A stretch of 64,000 bases of DNA from Streptomyces anulatus (GTDB lineage Bacteria > Actinomycetota > Actinomycetes > Streptomycetales > Streptomycetaceae), in NCBI RefSeq assembly GCF_014650675.1, contig NZ_BMVK01000010.1, positions 62,001 through 126,000 on the forward strand, read 5' to 3'. Made by a program: the position numbers and the translations under genes. Below, in pieces: positions 17,124 to 24,977 of the stretch. The notes beneath the pieces are model-generated. The model was not told the origin of the DNA and searched no databases. It worked only from the letters and a program-made list of their open reading frames with translations. Each line of letters begins with the position of its first letter. Position 1 is the stretch's first letter.

Positions 17124-18071
17124 ATGGACCTCCTGGACGGCCGGTTGAAGTTCCGGCACCTGATTCTGCTCATCGCGGTGTACGAGCGCGGGAGCGTCGT
17201 ACGGGCCGCGGAATCGCTGCACCTCACCCAGCCGGCCGCGACCCGCACCCTTCGTGAGCTGGAAGCCCTCGCGGACCTGCCGCTCTTCGTCCGTGTACCG
17301 CGCGGGATGCGGCCCACCGTCTACGGCGAAGCCCTGACGGAGCACGCCCGCGCCGTGGTCGCCGAGATTCGCCGGGCCGGGGACCACCTCACCGGACTCC
17401 GTCAGGGACGGGACGGCACCGTGACCGTGGGCACCCTGCTGGCCGGAGCCAATGTGCTCCTGCCCCGGGCGGTCGCAGGGCTCAAACGGGAACGGCCCCG
17501 ACTCACCGTCGTCGTTCGGGAGGGGACCCCGGACGTCCTCCACCCGGCACTGCTGGCAGGCGAACTGGACGTCATCGTGGGACGGGTGGGATCGACCCCC
17601 TCGCAAGGGGACGGGCTGCGCCAACGGAAGCTCTACCGGGAGCCGATCCGGCTCGCCGTCCGCTCGGGCCACCCGCTCCTCGACACCGCGGACGTCACAC
17701 TCGCGGACACTCTCGGATTCCCGTGGATCCTGCCCGTCGAGCAGACCGCCCTGCGCCAGGAACTCGGTGCCGTCTTCGTCGACCGGGGCCTCACGCCGCC
17801 GGCGGACCGCATCGAGTGCACGTCCATCCTCACCATGCGGGCGCTGCTGCTCCAGACGGACATGGTGGCGCTCCTGCCCGAACTGGTCCTGCGCGAGGAC
17901 GAGCACCTCGCCGCGCTCCCGGTCGAACTCCCTTCGGTGGGGCGTACGGTGGGCACCACCGAAGCAGCCCACCGGACACGCACCCCCGCTCTCCAAGCGC
18001 TGCTCCACCACCTCGACCAGGAAGCGGTCCTGCTGCGCGAGACGCTCGATGGAACGCCGGTGGTTGGTTAG
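17124..18071 (+). CDS. LysR-family transcriptional regulator
   Basis: A 315-residue LysR regulator. Winged HTH at residues ~6-65 (LKFRHLILLIAVYERGSVVR, AAESLHLTQPAATRTLRELE, PLFVRVPRGMRPTVYGEAL), then a periplasmic-binding-like effector domain (~95-305, TVTVGTLLAGANVLLPRAV...). The LKFRHL opening and RVPRGM(R)PT wing resemble the GbpR/PcaQ/GalR-type subgroup that controls aromatic catabolism. It is divergent from the 3-hydroxyanthranilate operon, so it is the likely activator. The inducer would plausibly be a pathway intermediate such as 3-hydroxyanthranilate or 2-aminomuconate, an inference from position only. Confidence 0.9.
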   Translation: MDLLDGRLKFRHLILLIAVYERGSVVRAAESLHLTQPAATRTLRELEALADLPLFVRVPRGMRPTVYGEALTEHARAVVAEIRRAGDHLTGLRQGRDGTVTVGTLLAGANVLLPRAVAGLKRERPRLTVVVREGTPDVLHPALLAGELDVIVGRVGSTPSQGDGLRQRKLYREPIRLAVRSGHPLLDTADVTLADTLGFPWILPVEQTALRQELGAVFVDRGLTPPADRIECTSILTMRALLLQTDMVALLPELVLREDEHLAALPVELPSVGRTVGTTEAAHRTRTPALQALLHHLDQEAVLLRETLDGTPVVG

Positions 18072-18624
18072 CGGTGGTTTTCACCTTTTCCGTCCGCTTG
18101 CAGGTCGATTCTCGGAGCGTCGGGCTGCGGTACAGACGGGGCCGTCGTGGCGGGCGATGCCTGCAGGCCGGGTGGGGGGTTGCAGATGGGGCGGAAGGCT
18201 ACGTGGGCTCAGATCGTGCGGCTGGGTTCAGGATCGCGGCGCATCGCGCAGGCGGCTGGTGTGCGCCGTTCCGGGTCCGCAGTGTCTGCGCTCGCCCTGG
18301 GAGCCGTCCAATGGCTGGCGGGCTTTCTGACTCGGGGCCGTTCCCCGGGTGGCATCCTCGCCGTCGCCGCGGTGGGCGGTGACCCCTTCCACGGCGGGGC
18401 ACTGCCCGCCGTGTGCCTTCGACGGCACGTCCGTGCTGCCGTCGCTGATCAGCACCGATGCCGATTTCGCCCTGGAGGACAGGCTCTCAGAAATCACTAC
18501 ACACGGCGTGGTCAATCGTTCGCGGGACAGGTCGGGCGAACCCGCCCCGCACCCGGCACCATCCAGCCAAATCTCCACGCTCAAGCCCGTTGAGCAGGAA
18601 ATACACCAAAGTCCGGTTGCAGTA
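18072..18624. other. 550-bp stretch with no clear gene
   Basis: Downstream of the LysR stop, both strands show open but low-quality frames. One plus-strand frame (~18350-18650) reads GHCPPCAFDGTSVLPSLIST..., which looks faintly protein-like but has no start signal and no family I recognise. Probably eroded sequence between the catabolic island and the IS-rich patch. Confidence 0.35.
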
Positions 18625-19185
18625 CTAGGAGTGCACTGCTTCCCGCGCCATGGCCGCGAAGTCGTGGTGAGGGTCGGGGGCGTCACCGTCACCGGGCCAC
18701 CACACATACGCGGTCCACTCGCCGTTTTCCGCGATGCTGTCGGCGTGCAGCAGCCAGTAGCAGCCGCTGCCGCCGTCGTCTTGGCCGATCAGCAGGCAGC
18801 GCTTGAGCACGGCGAGCTGGTCCACGAAGGAGTCGCTGTCCGACCACGCTTCAATGAGGTCGGCGTCCAGGTCAGCGAACCAGCCGATGTCCCCGACCTG
18901 GAACAGATCGACGGCCCCGATGTCCTCCCAGCCGTCACTGACGTGGAGGAAGTTTCGGTACGAGACAGGAAGCCTCATCCCGAGCCGCTCCTCGGCGGCC
19001 ACGATCGCCTTTTCGCCCGCCGGTTCGGTGCCGGCCCACCCGGCCTCCAGCCGCTCCTTGCTGATGACATGGCGCTGGTCCTCAATGGCCTCACGGACCT
19101 CGTCAGAATTGATGTGCCTGGTGTTGAAGTCGCTGAGGAACGCCCGCCATTCTGCGACCGTCAAGGGCGAAGGGGGCGTCGTCAT
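18625..19185 (-). CDS. SMI1/KNR4 (SUKH) family protein
   Basis: A 186-residue SUKH-superfamily protein: residues ~45-110 contain EERLGMRLPVSYRNFLHVSDGW followed by ..FQVGDIGWF, the classical core. SUKH proteins are best known as immunity proteins for contact-dependent or polymorphic nuclease toxins, but many Streptomyces copies are orphans, and no toxin gene is adjacent. The ATG at 19185 has GGAG 7-8 bases upstream. Its first ~80 bp overlap the tail of another possible gene on the same strand. Confidence 0.75.
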   Translation of the reverse strand: MTTPPSPLTVAEWRAFLSDFNTRHINSDEVREAIEDQRHVISKERLEAGWAGTEPAGEKAIVAAEERLGMRLPVSYRNFLHVSDGWEDIGAVDLFQVGDIGWFADLDADLIEAWSDSDSFVDQLAVLKRCLLIGQDDGGSGCYWLLHADSIAENGEWTAYVWWPGDGDAPDPHHDFAAMAREAVHS

Positions 19186-19654
19186 TCCAGAACTCCGATG
19201 ATGAGTAAGGTGGGTCCCGGACATGGTCCGCCACGGCCGCCCGGTACTGCTCGGGGACCGGTTGGAGCGCGGCGATGACGGCTTGAGCGATCGGACCCGG
19301 TTGGGGCGGGGCCTCCGTCATGGCGACGATCACGTCGATGCCCTGTTCGGTCGCCGCTACCGTGATCGCTTTGCTCACCGCAGACCAGAGAGAGCACACG
19401 TCCTCCAGGATGGTTAGTGACGGAGGTCTGGCCGACCGGAATCCCAGTCGCAACGGCCGCTCGGCGAGGACGTCGACGGAGGCTTCTCCGCCACCTGGGG
19501 TGAGGGCGGAAAGCGCGGCGTCGAGCACTGCTCGCGCCCGACCGGAGATGGGGACAGGAGGAAGCGACGGCAGGGTCTCCATCCGGCCCCGGTGAAGGAT
19601 CCGCCAGTCGTCGGCGAGATCGGGCAGATGTCGGGATCGTCGGAGCCGAGACAT
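19103..19654 (-). CDS. Hypothetical protein abutting a broken transposase
   Basis: From an ATG at 19654, 183 codons read coherently (..LADDWRILHRGRMETLPSLP.., ..PPSLTILEDVCSLWSAVSKA.., ..PGPIAQAVIAALQPVPEQYR..) with helical, non-repetitive character. No family is recognised. The same frame continues upstream into the transposase relic at 19721, so the gene's true N-terminus may have been lost when the IS arrived. The last ~27 codons overlap the SMI1 gene in another frame and may not be authentic. Treat as a possible truncated gene. Confidence 0.4.
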   Translation of the reverse strand: MSRLRRSRHLPDLADDWRILHRGRMETLPSLPPVPISGRARAVLDAALSALTPGGGEASVDVLAERPLRLGFRSARPPSLTILEDVCSLWSAVSKAITVAATEQGIDVIVAMTEAPPQPGPIAQAVIAALQPVPEQYRAAVADHVRDPPYSSSEFWNDDAPFALDGRRMAGVPQRLQHQAHQF

Positions 19655-19720
19655 CGGTAGACGTCGCACAACTGCGTCCCGCAGATGGCTGCCGGGTTGC
19701 AGGGGAAGGCCGAGGTTCAA

Positions 19721-20101
19721 TCGATAGTTCTTCGACTGCGCGGCCACCGTGCGGTCGCGAGTGGGGACCAGGGTTCCGTCCACGATCAGCACCGTGTTCT
19801 TGCGGAACCGCTTGCGCGGCCGGAGCGCGAGCAAGGCGCCGAGGTGTCTGATGACTCGGTCGGCCGCGGACTTCGATAACCCGAAGAGCGGGGCAAGCCG
19901 GCGCAGCGTCACGTTTGTCCGTCAGTACGTCGTGACCAGCAGCACTCGGTCCTCCAGTGGCAGTCCCCACGGCCGGCCCCGCCGCACCTCGTCGGCCCCC
20001 TCACTGCGCAGCGCAGTTACCAGCTTGCCGAAACAGCGCAGGCTCAGCCCAGTGAAGGAGGCTGTCCAGGACGGGGCCGACGCCGTGATCACTCCAGTCA
20101 C
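19721..20101 (-). pseudogene. IS5-family transposase relic with nonsense codon and lost 3' half
   Basis: From a GTG at 20101 the reading is VTGVITASAPSW.., GRPWGLPLEDRVLLVTTY, stop, RTNVTLRRLAPLFGLSKSAA, DRVIRHLGALLALRPRKRFR, KNTVLIVDGTLVPTRDRTVA, AQSKNYR. This is the N-terminal ~60% of a Streptomyces IS5-group DDE transposase (HTH domain plus the first catalytic Asp in IVDGTL). Two lesions are visible: the Trp codon of the conserved ..YWRTN.. is TGA, and everything after SKNYR is replaced by unrelated sequence. No terminal inverted repeats could be recognised. It is a dead IS fragment. Confidence 0.8.
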
Positions 20102-20235
20102 AGCAAGATCATGAAGCCGAGCCGGGGCCCTGCGGCACCATACCGTCACGGGCCGCCTGGTCAGGGCCTCGCCCAAGGCCGCACCATGCTCAAAGCACGC
20201 CAGGGCCGGCGCGACGATCTGATGAGGAGCAGGAC

Positions 20236-20795
20236 GTGGGAAGTCTGTTGAAGGGCGTTTCCGGGGTCCGCTGGGGAGAACTACGCGACGCGACGGGTGC
20301 CACCGCCGGCGGTGGCACCCTCTCCTGTCCCGGATCGCATACCGGGATGAGGATACGGCTCGCATCGCCATTGATGACCTGGGCGATGCCCTATGTTCGC
20401 TGGGGTTCGTCGTTGGCGAGGTGACAGCTCCCACGGTGCCGTTCCTTCTTGAACTGGCCGGGTCTCCGTACGTGGCTTGCAAGGCTGAGTTACTGGACCT
20501 GCTGGGAAGCATCTGCCGGGCCGACCAGTGGCATTCTGCCGCTGCTGCAGTGCAGGACCGCAAGCACGGCGCGAGCTATCAGCAGCCACCCGGCTGGGAG
20601 GCAGCAGCAAGGACGGCTCTGTACGCAGGCCGGTCAGTCATCGAGGGCGCTGACCGGGTGGCGTTGGCAGGCATCATCTACGTGCTGCGCAGGGACGTGG
20701 CCTGGCGTGACGTTGCCGGGGTCTGGCCGGCCCTGCACCCGGCCCTGCTGACTGAGCTGCGCGCTGCAGATTCGTTCGCGGCGTTGTGGAGGTAG
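20236..20795 (+). pseudogene. HEAT-like conserved gene with an apparent frameshift
   Basis: A GTG at 20236 with AGGAG six bases upstream opens MGSLLKGVSGVRWGELRDATG. Near ~20300-20325 the protein-like reading jumps to another frame and continues LLSRIAYRDEDTARIAIDDL, GDALCSLGFVVGEVTAPTVP, FLLELAGSPYVACKAELLDL, to a stop at 20795. The two parts together look like one ~185-residue protein of the HEAT/ARM-like hypothetical type common in Streptomyces. Either the gene is frameshifted or there is a base-calling error in the GCCGGCGGTGGCACC tract. A shorter protein from the GTG at 20421 is the fallback reading. Confidence 0.55.
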
Positions 20796-20867
20796 CTGTA
20801 GCCGCCGCCGTCCCTCGTGGCCACCCGGTGAGGGGTCGACTGCTGATGCCGTGCGTCGACCCCGGTT

Positions 20868-22445
20868 TCATGCCCCGTTCTGCGGCACGCCCGACTGCTC
20901 CGCGGCCTGCTCGGCGGCGCGTTCAGTCTCTGTGCTCGTCGGCAGGTGGCGCAGCCGTACCCCAGCGAGCACAGCGGCGGCCAGGACGATGACGACGGCC
21001 ACCGCCGAGGTCTGGCCGAGGCCACTGGCGAAGGCCCCGCGGGTCGCCGCGAGGAGCGGCTCGGCGAGGTGCCGCGGAAGATCGGCGGCGGCTTCCGAGG
21101 CGCCGCCGAGAGTGGAGCGCGCGGCGTCCGCCGTCGCTGCGGGCAGTCCGTCGGGCAGGTGGTCGGTGAGGTGGGACCGGTACACGGCGGTGCCGAAGGT
21201 GCCGAGCAGCGCGACACCCAGAGCCACCCCCAGTTCTCCGCTGCTCTCCGACAGCGCGGAGGCCGCACCGGCCCGTTCGGGCGGTGCGGTACTGATCACG
21301 AAGTCGGCACAGAGCGCGATCATGGGGCTCAGTCCCAGGGCCACGAGTTCATAGCCGATGATGAGCAACGCCAGGTCGTCCGGGCCGACCTGGGAGAGGG
21401 CGGCGAACCCGAGCGCCGCGACGGTGAGGCTGCCGGTGATGACCTTCCCGGGGCGCAGGCGGCGGGCGAGCAGCGGGGCGAGCAAGGAGCCGACGATGGT
21501 GCCCGCGGCTGCGGGCACCATCCAGGCACCGGCCAAGAACGGCGACAGGTCGAGGACCTCCTGCAGGTACAGGGCGATGAACAACTGGGTGCCCCCCATG
21601 GCGAACAGGCCCAACAAGTAGGTGCCCAGCGAGGTGTTGATGACCCGGTCGCGGAGCAGAGAAAGGTCGAGCAGCGGGTCGTCCAGGTGGTTCTGACGGC
21701 GTACGAAGAGCAGGCCGAGGGTCACTCCGAGCAGGAGGGTGAGGGCGAAGACCAGGTCCGGGCGCGCTGTGCTGACGTGCTTGATCGCGTAGACGACGCC
21801 CAACACCGCGGCCAGGGCGAGCGCGGTGCTGGGCAGGTCGATGCGGCCGGCCCCCGGGTCGCGGTACTCGGGCAGGAGCGCGGGCCCGACTGCGAGCAGC
21901 AGCAGCATCACCGGAACACCCAAGAGGAAGACCGAGCCCCACCAGAAGTGTTCAAGGAGCATGCCACCGATCAGGGGCCCGGCAGCGGTGCCGACGGAGA
22001 AGCTCGTCATGATGACGGCCACGGCGAAGCTGCGCTGGGTCCCGCGATGGAACATCACGCGGGTCAGGGACAGCGCCGAGGGCATCAGGGTGGCACCGGC
22101 GATGCCGAGGAGAGCGCGGGAGGTGACGAGCATCGCCGCGCTGTCCGCGTAGGCGGCGATAACCGAAGCCACGCCGAAGAGGGCGGCGCCGATGAGCAGG
22201 ATGCGTTTGCGTCCGATGCGGTCGCCGAGCGCGCCGGCGGGCACCAGCGCGCCGGCGATCAGGAACCCGTAGATGTCCATGATCCACAGGAGTTCCGTGG
22301 AACTCGGCTCCAGATCACTGCTCAGATGAGGTACGGCCAGGTACAGGACCGTCATGTCCATGGAGATCAGCAGCGTCGGCAGGGCCAGGACGACGAGTCC
22401 GATCCACTCCCGCCGGCTGGCTCGGGGCGGGGTTGCGGTGGTCAT
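20868..22445 (-). CDS. DHA2-type MFS drug/proton antiporter (14 TM)
   Basis: A 525-residue protein with 14 predicted membrane helices, the DHA2 layout. Motif A is GDRIGRKRILLIGAALFG after helix 2, LDMT-like SMDMTVLYLAVPHL is in helix 1, and motif C-like GTAAGPLIGGMLLE is in helix 5. It belongs with QacA/LfrA/SmvA exporters of cationic or amphipathic drugs. It is directly followed (12 bp) by no gene of its own strand and preceded by the MAB_1171c-type gene of a regulatory module that borders the biosynthetic cluster, so it may export the cluster's product, as LmrA does for lincomycin. Regulation is probably shared with the XRE module upstream. Confidence 0.88.
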   Translation of the reverse strand: MTTATPPRASRREWIGLVVLALPTLLISMDMTVLYLAVPHLSSDLEPSSTELLWIMDIYGFLIAGALVPAGALGDRIGRKRILLIGAALFGVASVIAAYADSAAMLVTSRALLGIAGATLMPSALSLTRVMFHRGTQRSFAVAVIMTSFSVGTAAGPLIGGMLLEHFWWGSVFLLGVPVMLLLLAVGPALLPEYRDPGAGRIDLPSTALALAAVLGVVYAIKHVSTARPDLVFALTLLLGVTLGLLFVRRQNHLDDPLLDLSLLRDRVINTSLGTYLLGLFAMGGTQLFIALYLQEVLDLSPFLAGAWMVPAAAGTIVGSLLAPLLARRLRPGKVITGSLTVAALGFAALSQVGPDDLALLIIGYELVALGLSPMIALCADFVISTAPPERAGAASALSESSGELGVALGVALLGTFGTAVYRSHLTDHLPDGLPAATADAARSTLGGASEAAADLPRHLAEPLLAATRGAFASGLGQTSAVAVVIVLAAAVLAGVRLRHLPTSTETERAAEQAAEQSGVPQNGA

Positions 22446-22457
22446 TGTGGTGCTTCC

Positions 22458-23693
22458 TCACTTGCGGGGTTGTGCGTGCGGGTGGACGGGCAAGGGTGCC
22501 GAGCGGTAGATCCGGGTCACTGTGATCAGGAACGCGGTCTCCTCGGGCAGCGTGTCGGCGCCGATCTGCGCGATGGGAAGCGCGACATGCTGAGGTTCGG
22601 CGCCGGACATTCGGGCCGCGCGGGCCCCCTTCAGGAGGACGGCGAGTTCCGCGGCCGGGAAGGCCCCGGCCGCGTCCGAGGCGTGGCGGCACGGATCGGG
22701 TCCGCTCGGGGTGCTTGCACTGCCGTCCTGGTTTTCGGCGAATTCACGCGCGTACTGGTGCAGTTCGGTCGTTGCATAGGGAGAGAGCGTGAGGATGGCG
22801 TCGCGGATCTCCATGAGCCGGCGGTACAGCAGGAGCCTGGGAGGACCCAGAGGTCGCAGGATTCCCCGGCCGCGCCGGGGAATGAGCAGCACGTGTGGAC
22901 ACGCCTCCACCAGGTCGCGCCACAGGGGCCGGATCCGCCACCAGTTCCTGACGTCGCGGAAGGTGCGGTGGGCTGCGGCTGTGGTGGGTAGGGCCAGCGT
23001 GGCGGCGATGAGGAGTCCGTGCAGCGCGAGGGCGAACGGCTGGGCGGTCCCACCCCGAGTGTGGCCGAGGAGGTGGGAGAGCGAGTTGAGCCAGAAGACG
23101 CCGGCCATGGCCGTACCGGAACCGAGCAGAAGCAGACCCGCTCTCAGGGATCGGTCGGCGCAATGCCGTCCCCGGCTCAGGCAGACGAGAAGGCACAGGG
23201 CGTTGGCGGCCAGATGTGTGGTGATGATGACAAGCCAGTACGGGGCGGGCGGTGTGGGTGACGCCGCGCCGTCCTGGATGAGGTGCCGCCCATGCGGGCC
23301 GTACAGCGCGTCCAGGGCGGGGAGGCCTGCCACTACGCAGCAGGCGGCGACCCGTAACCACACCAGCAGCGCCCGGCGTCGGGTGCCGGTGTTCAGGGAG
23401 AGGACCAGTTCGAGCAGGGCGAAGGCCGAGATGATGCCGCAGATGTTGCGGATCAGGTCCATGCTGTGCAGGCTGCCGAAGGTCCGGTCGAAGAGGGCGC
23501 CGACGCTGTCCAGGTCGAGGGTGTTCGCGGCGGCGGCGGCGAGGCAGGCCAGCCAGAGCTCGCGCTGCTGCCGCGAGCCGACGGTGTGCGGCAGACGCAG
23601 CAGGACGGCGGCCCACATGCACAGGGTGCCCAAGGTCTGCGCGGTGGCGCCCAGCGCGCCGACGTCAGCGGTCGCCGAGAACATGGAGGCCAA
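22458..23693 (-). CDS. MAB_1171c-family (DUF6545) membrane protein
   Basis: A 411-residue protein whose N-terminal ~250 residues form seven or so membrane helices (MWAAVLLRLPHTV, DLIRNICGIISAFALLELVL, PYWLVIITTHLAANALCLLV, ...ALALHGLLIAATLALPT). The soluble C-terminal ~150 residues contain RIRPLWRDLVEACPHVLL and RLLLYRRLMEIRDAILTLSP, diagnostic of the MAB_1171c/DUF6545 family found only in actinobacteria. Function is unknown. These genes recur beside XRE regulators and ImmA/IrrE-like proteins, exactly as here, and the start overlaps the end of the ImmA/IrrE-like gene by 29 bp. A membrane sensor feeding that pair is a reasonable hypothesis. Confidence 0.85.
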   Translation of the reverse strand: MASMFSATADVGALGATAQTLGTLCMWAAVLLRLPHTVGSRQQRELWLACLAAAAANTLDLDSVGALFDRTFGSLHSMDLIRNICGIISAFALLELVLSLNTGTRRRALLVWLRVAACCVVAGLPALDALYGPHGRHLIQDGAASPTPPAPYWLVIITTHLAANALCLLVCLSRGRHCADRSLRAGLLLLGSGTAMAGVFWLNSLSHLLGHTRGGTAQPFALALHGLLIAATLALPTTAAAHRTFRDVRNWWRIRPLWRDLVEACPHVLLIPRRGRGILRPLGPPRLLLYRRLMEIRDAILTLSPYATTELHQYAREFAENQDGSASTPSGPDPCRHASDAAGAFPAAELAVLLKGARAARMSGAEPQHVALPIAQIGADTLPEETAFLITVTRIYRSAPLPVHPHAQPRK

Positions 23694-24192
23694 AAGCCCT
23701 TTCGAGGGCTTGTGTCGTGCCGTGTGTGGAGTGGCGGGCCCGGTGCAGAGTCTTGCTGAGGATCAGACTGGCCAGCATCTCGGCATCCTGCTCCTGCCGC
23801 GTGGTATGGGCGGCGCGGCGCAGCAGACGCCGAATCAGTTGCGGATCGAGGTCGGGCAGGACCGCTCGCGCCGGGCTGGTCTCGTCCGTGACGGGATGCT
23901 GGTGGTCGAGAAGCATGTGGCTGATCTCGTGCAGGATGATGTGGTCCTGGTGGGGGCGGGTGGTCCCCAGCTCGAAGAAGACGTGGTCGTGTGTGTCGGT
24001 GGCGAGCCATGCACCGCAGGCGCCACCGACGCGGCCCTCGGCCGGCAGCGGGTGCAGATGGATCGGGCGACCGCGCCGACGTGCAACGTGCCGGCACAGC
24101 TGGTGCACCGAGTCGGACCGGGGGAGCGCGAGTTCGTCGAGGACCGCTTCACAGCGCTGGCGTAAGGTGCGGTAAGGGAACAGCAAGTTCAT
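23665..24192 (-). CDS. ImmA/IrrE-like metallopeptidase-domain protein
   Basis: A 175-residue protein with HEISHMLLDHQH at ~residues 87-98, the zincin motif HExxH of the ImmA/IrrE (DUF955) family. It is preceded by the usual N-terminal SVHQLCRHVARRRGRPIHLH and followed by a Glu-containing helix (RQEQDAEMLASLIL) that supplies the third ligand. In phage ICEBs1 and Deinococcus, family members cleave a partner XRE repressor; the XRE gene lies 74 bp upstream here, so the same pairing is likely. ATG start at 24192. Confidence 0.85.
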   Translation of the reverse strand: MNLLFPYRTLRQRCEAVLDELALPRSDSVHQLCRHVARRRGRPIHLHPLPAEGRVGGACGAWLATDTHDHVFFELGTTRPHQDHIILHEISHMLLDHQHPVTDETSPARAVLPDLDPQLIRRLLRRAAHTTRQEQDAEMLASLILSKTLHRARHSTHGTTQALERAFGLHVLGDR

Positions 24193-24266
24193 GCGTCCTT
24201 CGGTGAGCGGCGGATCGTACGGACCGAGGCGCTCTTGGCTGCTGCGGTGAAGTTCTCTGCATGGCG

Positions 24267-24785
24267 TCAGGACTCCCCGTCGGCCGGGATGCGCTCATGG
24301 TCGGTTGGGGCAGGTGCCGCCGCGTCGTACGGCGGTGTCTCCTCGATGTCCGGCAGGTGGTGCAGCCTGCGGGCCTGGTCGACCATGGCGAGCAGTGCGT
24401 CCAGGGTCTCGCCGGAGAGTCCTTCGGCACGCAGCGCCAGAGAGCGGACCTTGTTGTCGCGCAGCGCGGTGGCGAGGCGCAGTTGGGTGTTGACGCGGTC
24501 GGCTACCTCTGCGCTGAAGAAGTACTCGGGAGGCACACCGAAGTACTGCGCGAGTACGCCGAGTTGATCGACGGTGACGTTGTGCTTCTTGCCGGTGGCC
24601 AGCTCCCACAGGTACGTGCCGGAGAGTGTGCCCCCGGTCGCCTCCCGGATGTCCTTGGCCAGGCGCGCGTAGCCCGGCCTGGTGCGCTCGTCGGGGTGGA
24701 GCGTGGTGATGAGATGCGTCAGACATTCGCTGATCGGCTTCGCCGACCGACGGTTCGGTGTCCGTCTGTCGTGGCTGTCCGTCAT
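24267..24785 (-). CDS. XRE-family helix-turn-helix regulator
   Basis: A 172-residue protein with an XRE HTH at residues ~35-95 (YARLAKDIREATGGTLSGTY, LWELATGKKHNVTVDQLGVL, AQYFGVPPEYFFS). The remainder is helical (VADRVNTQLRLATALRDNKV ... LSGETLDALLAMVDQARRLH), probably for dimerisation or interaction with the ImmA/IrrE-like partner. This domain order is typical of the Streptomyces proteins that accompany MAB_1171c-family genes. It is divergent from the first biosynthetic gene, with two palindromes in between, so it is the best candidate for the cluster-situated repressor and likely autoregulates. Confidence 0.85.
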   Translation of the reverse strand: MTDSHDRRTPNRRSAKPISECLTHLITTLHPDERTRPGYARLAKDIREATGGTLSGTYLWELATGKKHNVTVDQLGVLAQYFGVPPEYFFSAEVADRVNTQLRLATALRDNKVRSLALRAEGLSGETLDALLAMVDQARRLHHLPDIEETPPYDAAAPAPTDHERIPADGES

Positions 24786-24833
24786 TCAGTGCCTCCGTGT
24801 CCGAACGCTTCACTCGTGAGCGGGCGACCTCCT

Positions 24834-24849
24834 GTCCGCTACAGCGGAC
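24834..24849. promoter_or_regulatory. Palindromic operator candidate 1 (GTCCGCT-N2-AGCGGAC)
   Basis: A perfect 7-bp inverted repeat with a 2-base spacer lies ~49 bp upstream of the XRE start. It shares the core TCCGCT-N2-AGCGGA with a second palindrome 98 bp away. Duplicated, symmetrical, and located between divergent genes one of which encodes an HTH protein, it is a strong operator candidate. Confidence 0.65.
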
Positions 24850-24887
24850 GAGTCTAGCGGTGCGGGCTCGATCTGTGTCCGCGACTG

Positions 24888-24918
24888 TTGACAGACTGCG
24901 ACAGCTTCAGCGTAAGCT
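24888..24918 (+). promoter_or_regulatory. Candidate promoter of the biosynthetic unit
   Basis: TTGACA (24888-24893) is a consensus -35 hexamer. TAAGCT (24913-24918) fits the TANNNT pattern of a -10 hexamer with a 19-base spacer, slightly long. An extra inverted repeat, AGCTT-N6-AAGCT (24903-24918), overlaps the -10. Transcription would start near 24925, so the second palindrome (24932-24947) would lie just downstream of the start, a repressor position. Confidence 0.45.
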
Positions 24919-24931
24919 GCGCGGCATGGCT

Positions 24932-24947
24932 ATCCGCTTTAGCGGAT
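24932..24947. promoter_or_regulatory. Palindromic operator candidate 2 (ATCCGCT-N2-AGCGGAT)
   Basis: A perfect 7-bp inverted repeat with a TT spacer has the same core as the palindrome at 24834-24849. It is placed ~14 bp downstream of the proposed -10 and 30 bp upstream of the ligase start, as expected for a repressor that blocks the plus-strand biosynthetic promoter. Confidence 0.65.
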
Positions 24948-24977
24948 GATCTGTCCAGTCGTGGAGGTGAACCACCT

